Positions 63,908 to 64,000 of a stretch of DNA of 64,000 nt are shown here, piece after piece. The notes under the pieces are model-generated. The model was not told where the DNA came from and searched no databases. It saw only the letters and a list, made by a program, of their open reading frames with translations. The DNA comes from Parasutterella muris (lineage in GTDB: Bacteria > Pseudomonadota > Gammaproteobacteria > Burkholderiales > Burkholderiaceae_F), in assembly GCF_009767915.1 (NCBI RefSeq), contig NZ_WSRP01000005.1, positions 36,298-100,297 on the forward strand, given 5' to 3'. Each line of letters opens with the position of its first letter. The stretch's first letter is position 1. The translations under genes were made by a program, and so were the position numbers.

Positions 63908-64000
63908 TTACTTAACGAACTTCGGATTGATCAGGTTCTGAGTGTTGAAGATGGCATCCCATTCAGCCTGTGTGAGCAGGTGCTGTTCATCAACAACGAT
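63908..64000 (-). CDS. aspA: Aspartate ammonia-lyase, C-terminal end (rest outside window)
   Basis: An open frame enters from the right edge on the minus strand and gives 30 residues before TAA at 63908-63910. The tail reads LLTQAEWDAIFNTQNLINPKFVK in substance, matching the end of E. coli AspA (LMTEEELDDIF..QNLMHP). It converts aspartate to fumarate and ammonia, feeding fumarate respiration and the malate pathway. Fumarase C or argininosuccinate lyase relatives share the fold, so the call is probable, not certain. It is followed by a strong terminator. Confidence 0.7.
   Translation of the reverse strand: MVVDEQHLLTQAEWDAIFNTQNLINPKFVK

Overview
The window reads as chromosomal DNA from a betaproteobacterium of the order Burkholderiales, most likely a gut-type Sutterellaceae (Sutterella/Parasutterella-like). 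That placement is an inference from gene content. It rests on a tripartite transporter with a Bug-type receptor, a DUF2868 plus DUF3482 GTPase pair, a HolC/ValS neighbourhood, fused NnrE-NnrD, CreA, a YgbA-type NO-linked protein, and many amino-acid and organic-acid enzymes with almost no sugar genes. Base composition is moderate, with AT-rich intergenic stretches. No insertion sequence, prophage or CRISPR array is visible. One tRNA gene, tRNA-Ala(CGC), is present.

Layout. 1-8.8 kb: a cut DUF2868 gene with its GTPase, NAD-malic enzyme, a TRIC channel, a small secreted repeat protein, an M20 amidohydrolase and a tandem universal stress protein. 8.8-14.7 kb: the most unusual block. A leftward run merR > dnaQ-like > LexA/UmuD-like > fdhD faces a Zn/Cd/Pb P-type ATPase, whose N-terminus carries six 16-residue His/Cys repeats. 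The LexA-like protein has lost its catalytic Ser and Lys. It shares an AT-hook/ribbon-helix-helix-like motif with an unknown protein just beyond the ATPase. 14.9-27 kb: housekeeping genes (dus, thioredoxin, gltS, tRNA-Ala, Sel1 protein, GntR regulator, recG, proC, yggS, queH) and a double-HTH protein. 27-45.7 kb: transport and catabolism. This holds a tctBAC operon, a leftward operon of an FAD-linked 2-hydroxyacid oxidase with an asparaginase-fold protein that lacks its catalytic residues and a DUF4186 protein, then a DMT exporter, pepA, threonine aldolase, an MdaB-like reductase, argG, a cyclic amidohydrolase, a YgbA-like protein, a BisC/TorA-type molybdoenzyme without a Tat signal, and a MATE pump. 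45.8-64 kb: valS, a barrel-only autotransporter-domain protein, holC, exported unknowns, a C45 acyltransferase, thyA-folA, creA, ridA, a cytoplasmic Sel1 protein, nnr, a DadA-like oxidase, a MerR/chalcone-isomerase-like pair, and the 3' end of aspA at the right edge.

How they fit together. Malic enzyme, aspartate ammonia-lyase, GltS, DadA-like oxidase, ProC, threonine aldolase, PepA, the M20 enzyme and the amidohydrolase suggest growth on amino acids, peptides and C4 acids. FdhD (formate dehydrogenase maturation) and the molybdoenzyme suggest anaerobic respiration. The metal block combines sensing, efflux and probable DNA-binding proteins. Its coupling to a proofreading-type exonuclease and an inactivated LexA fold is the best candidate here for an undescribed module.
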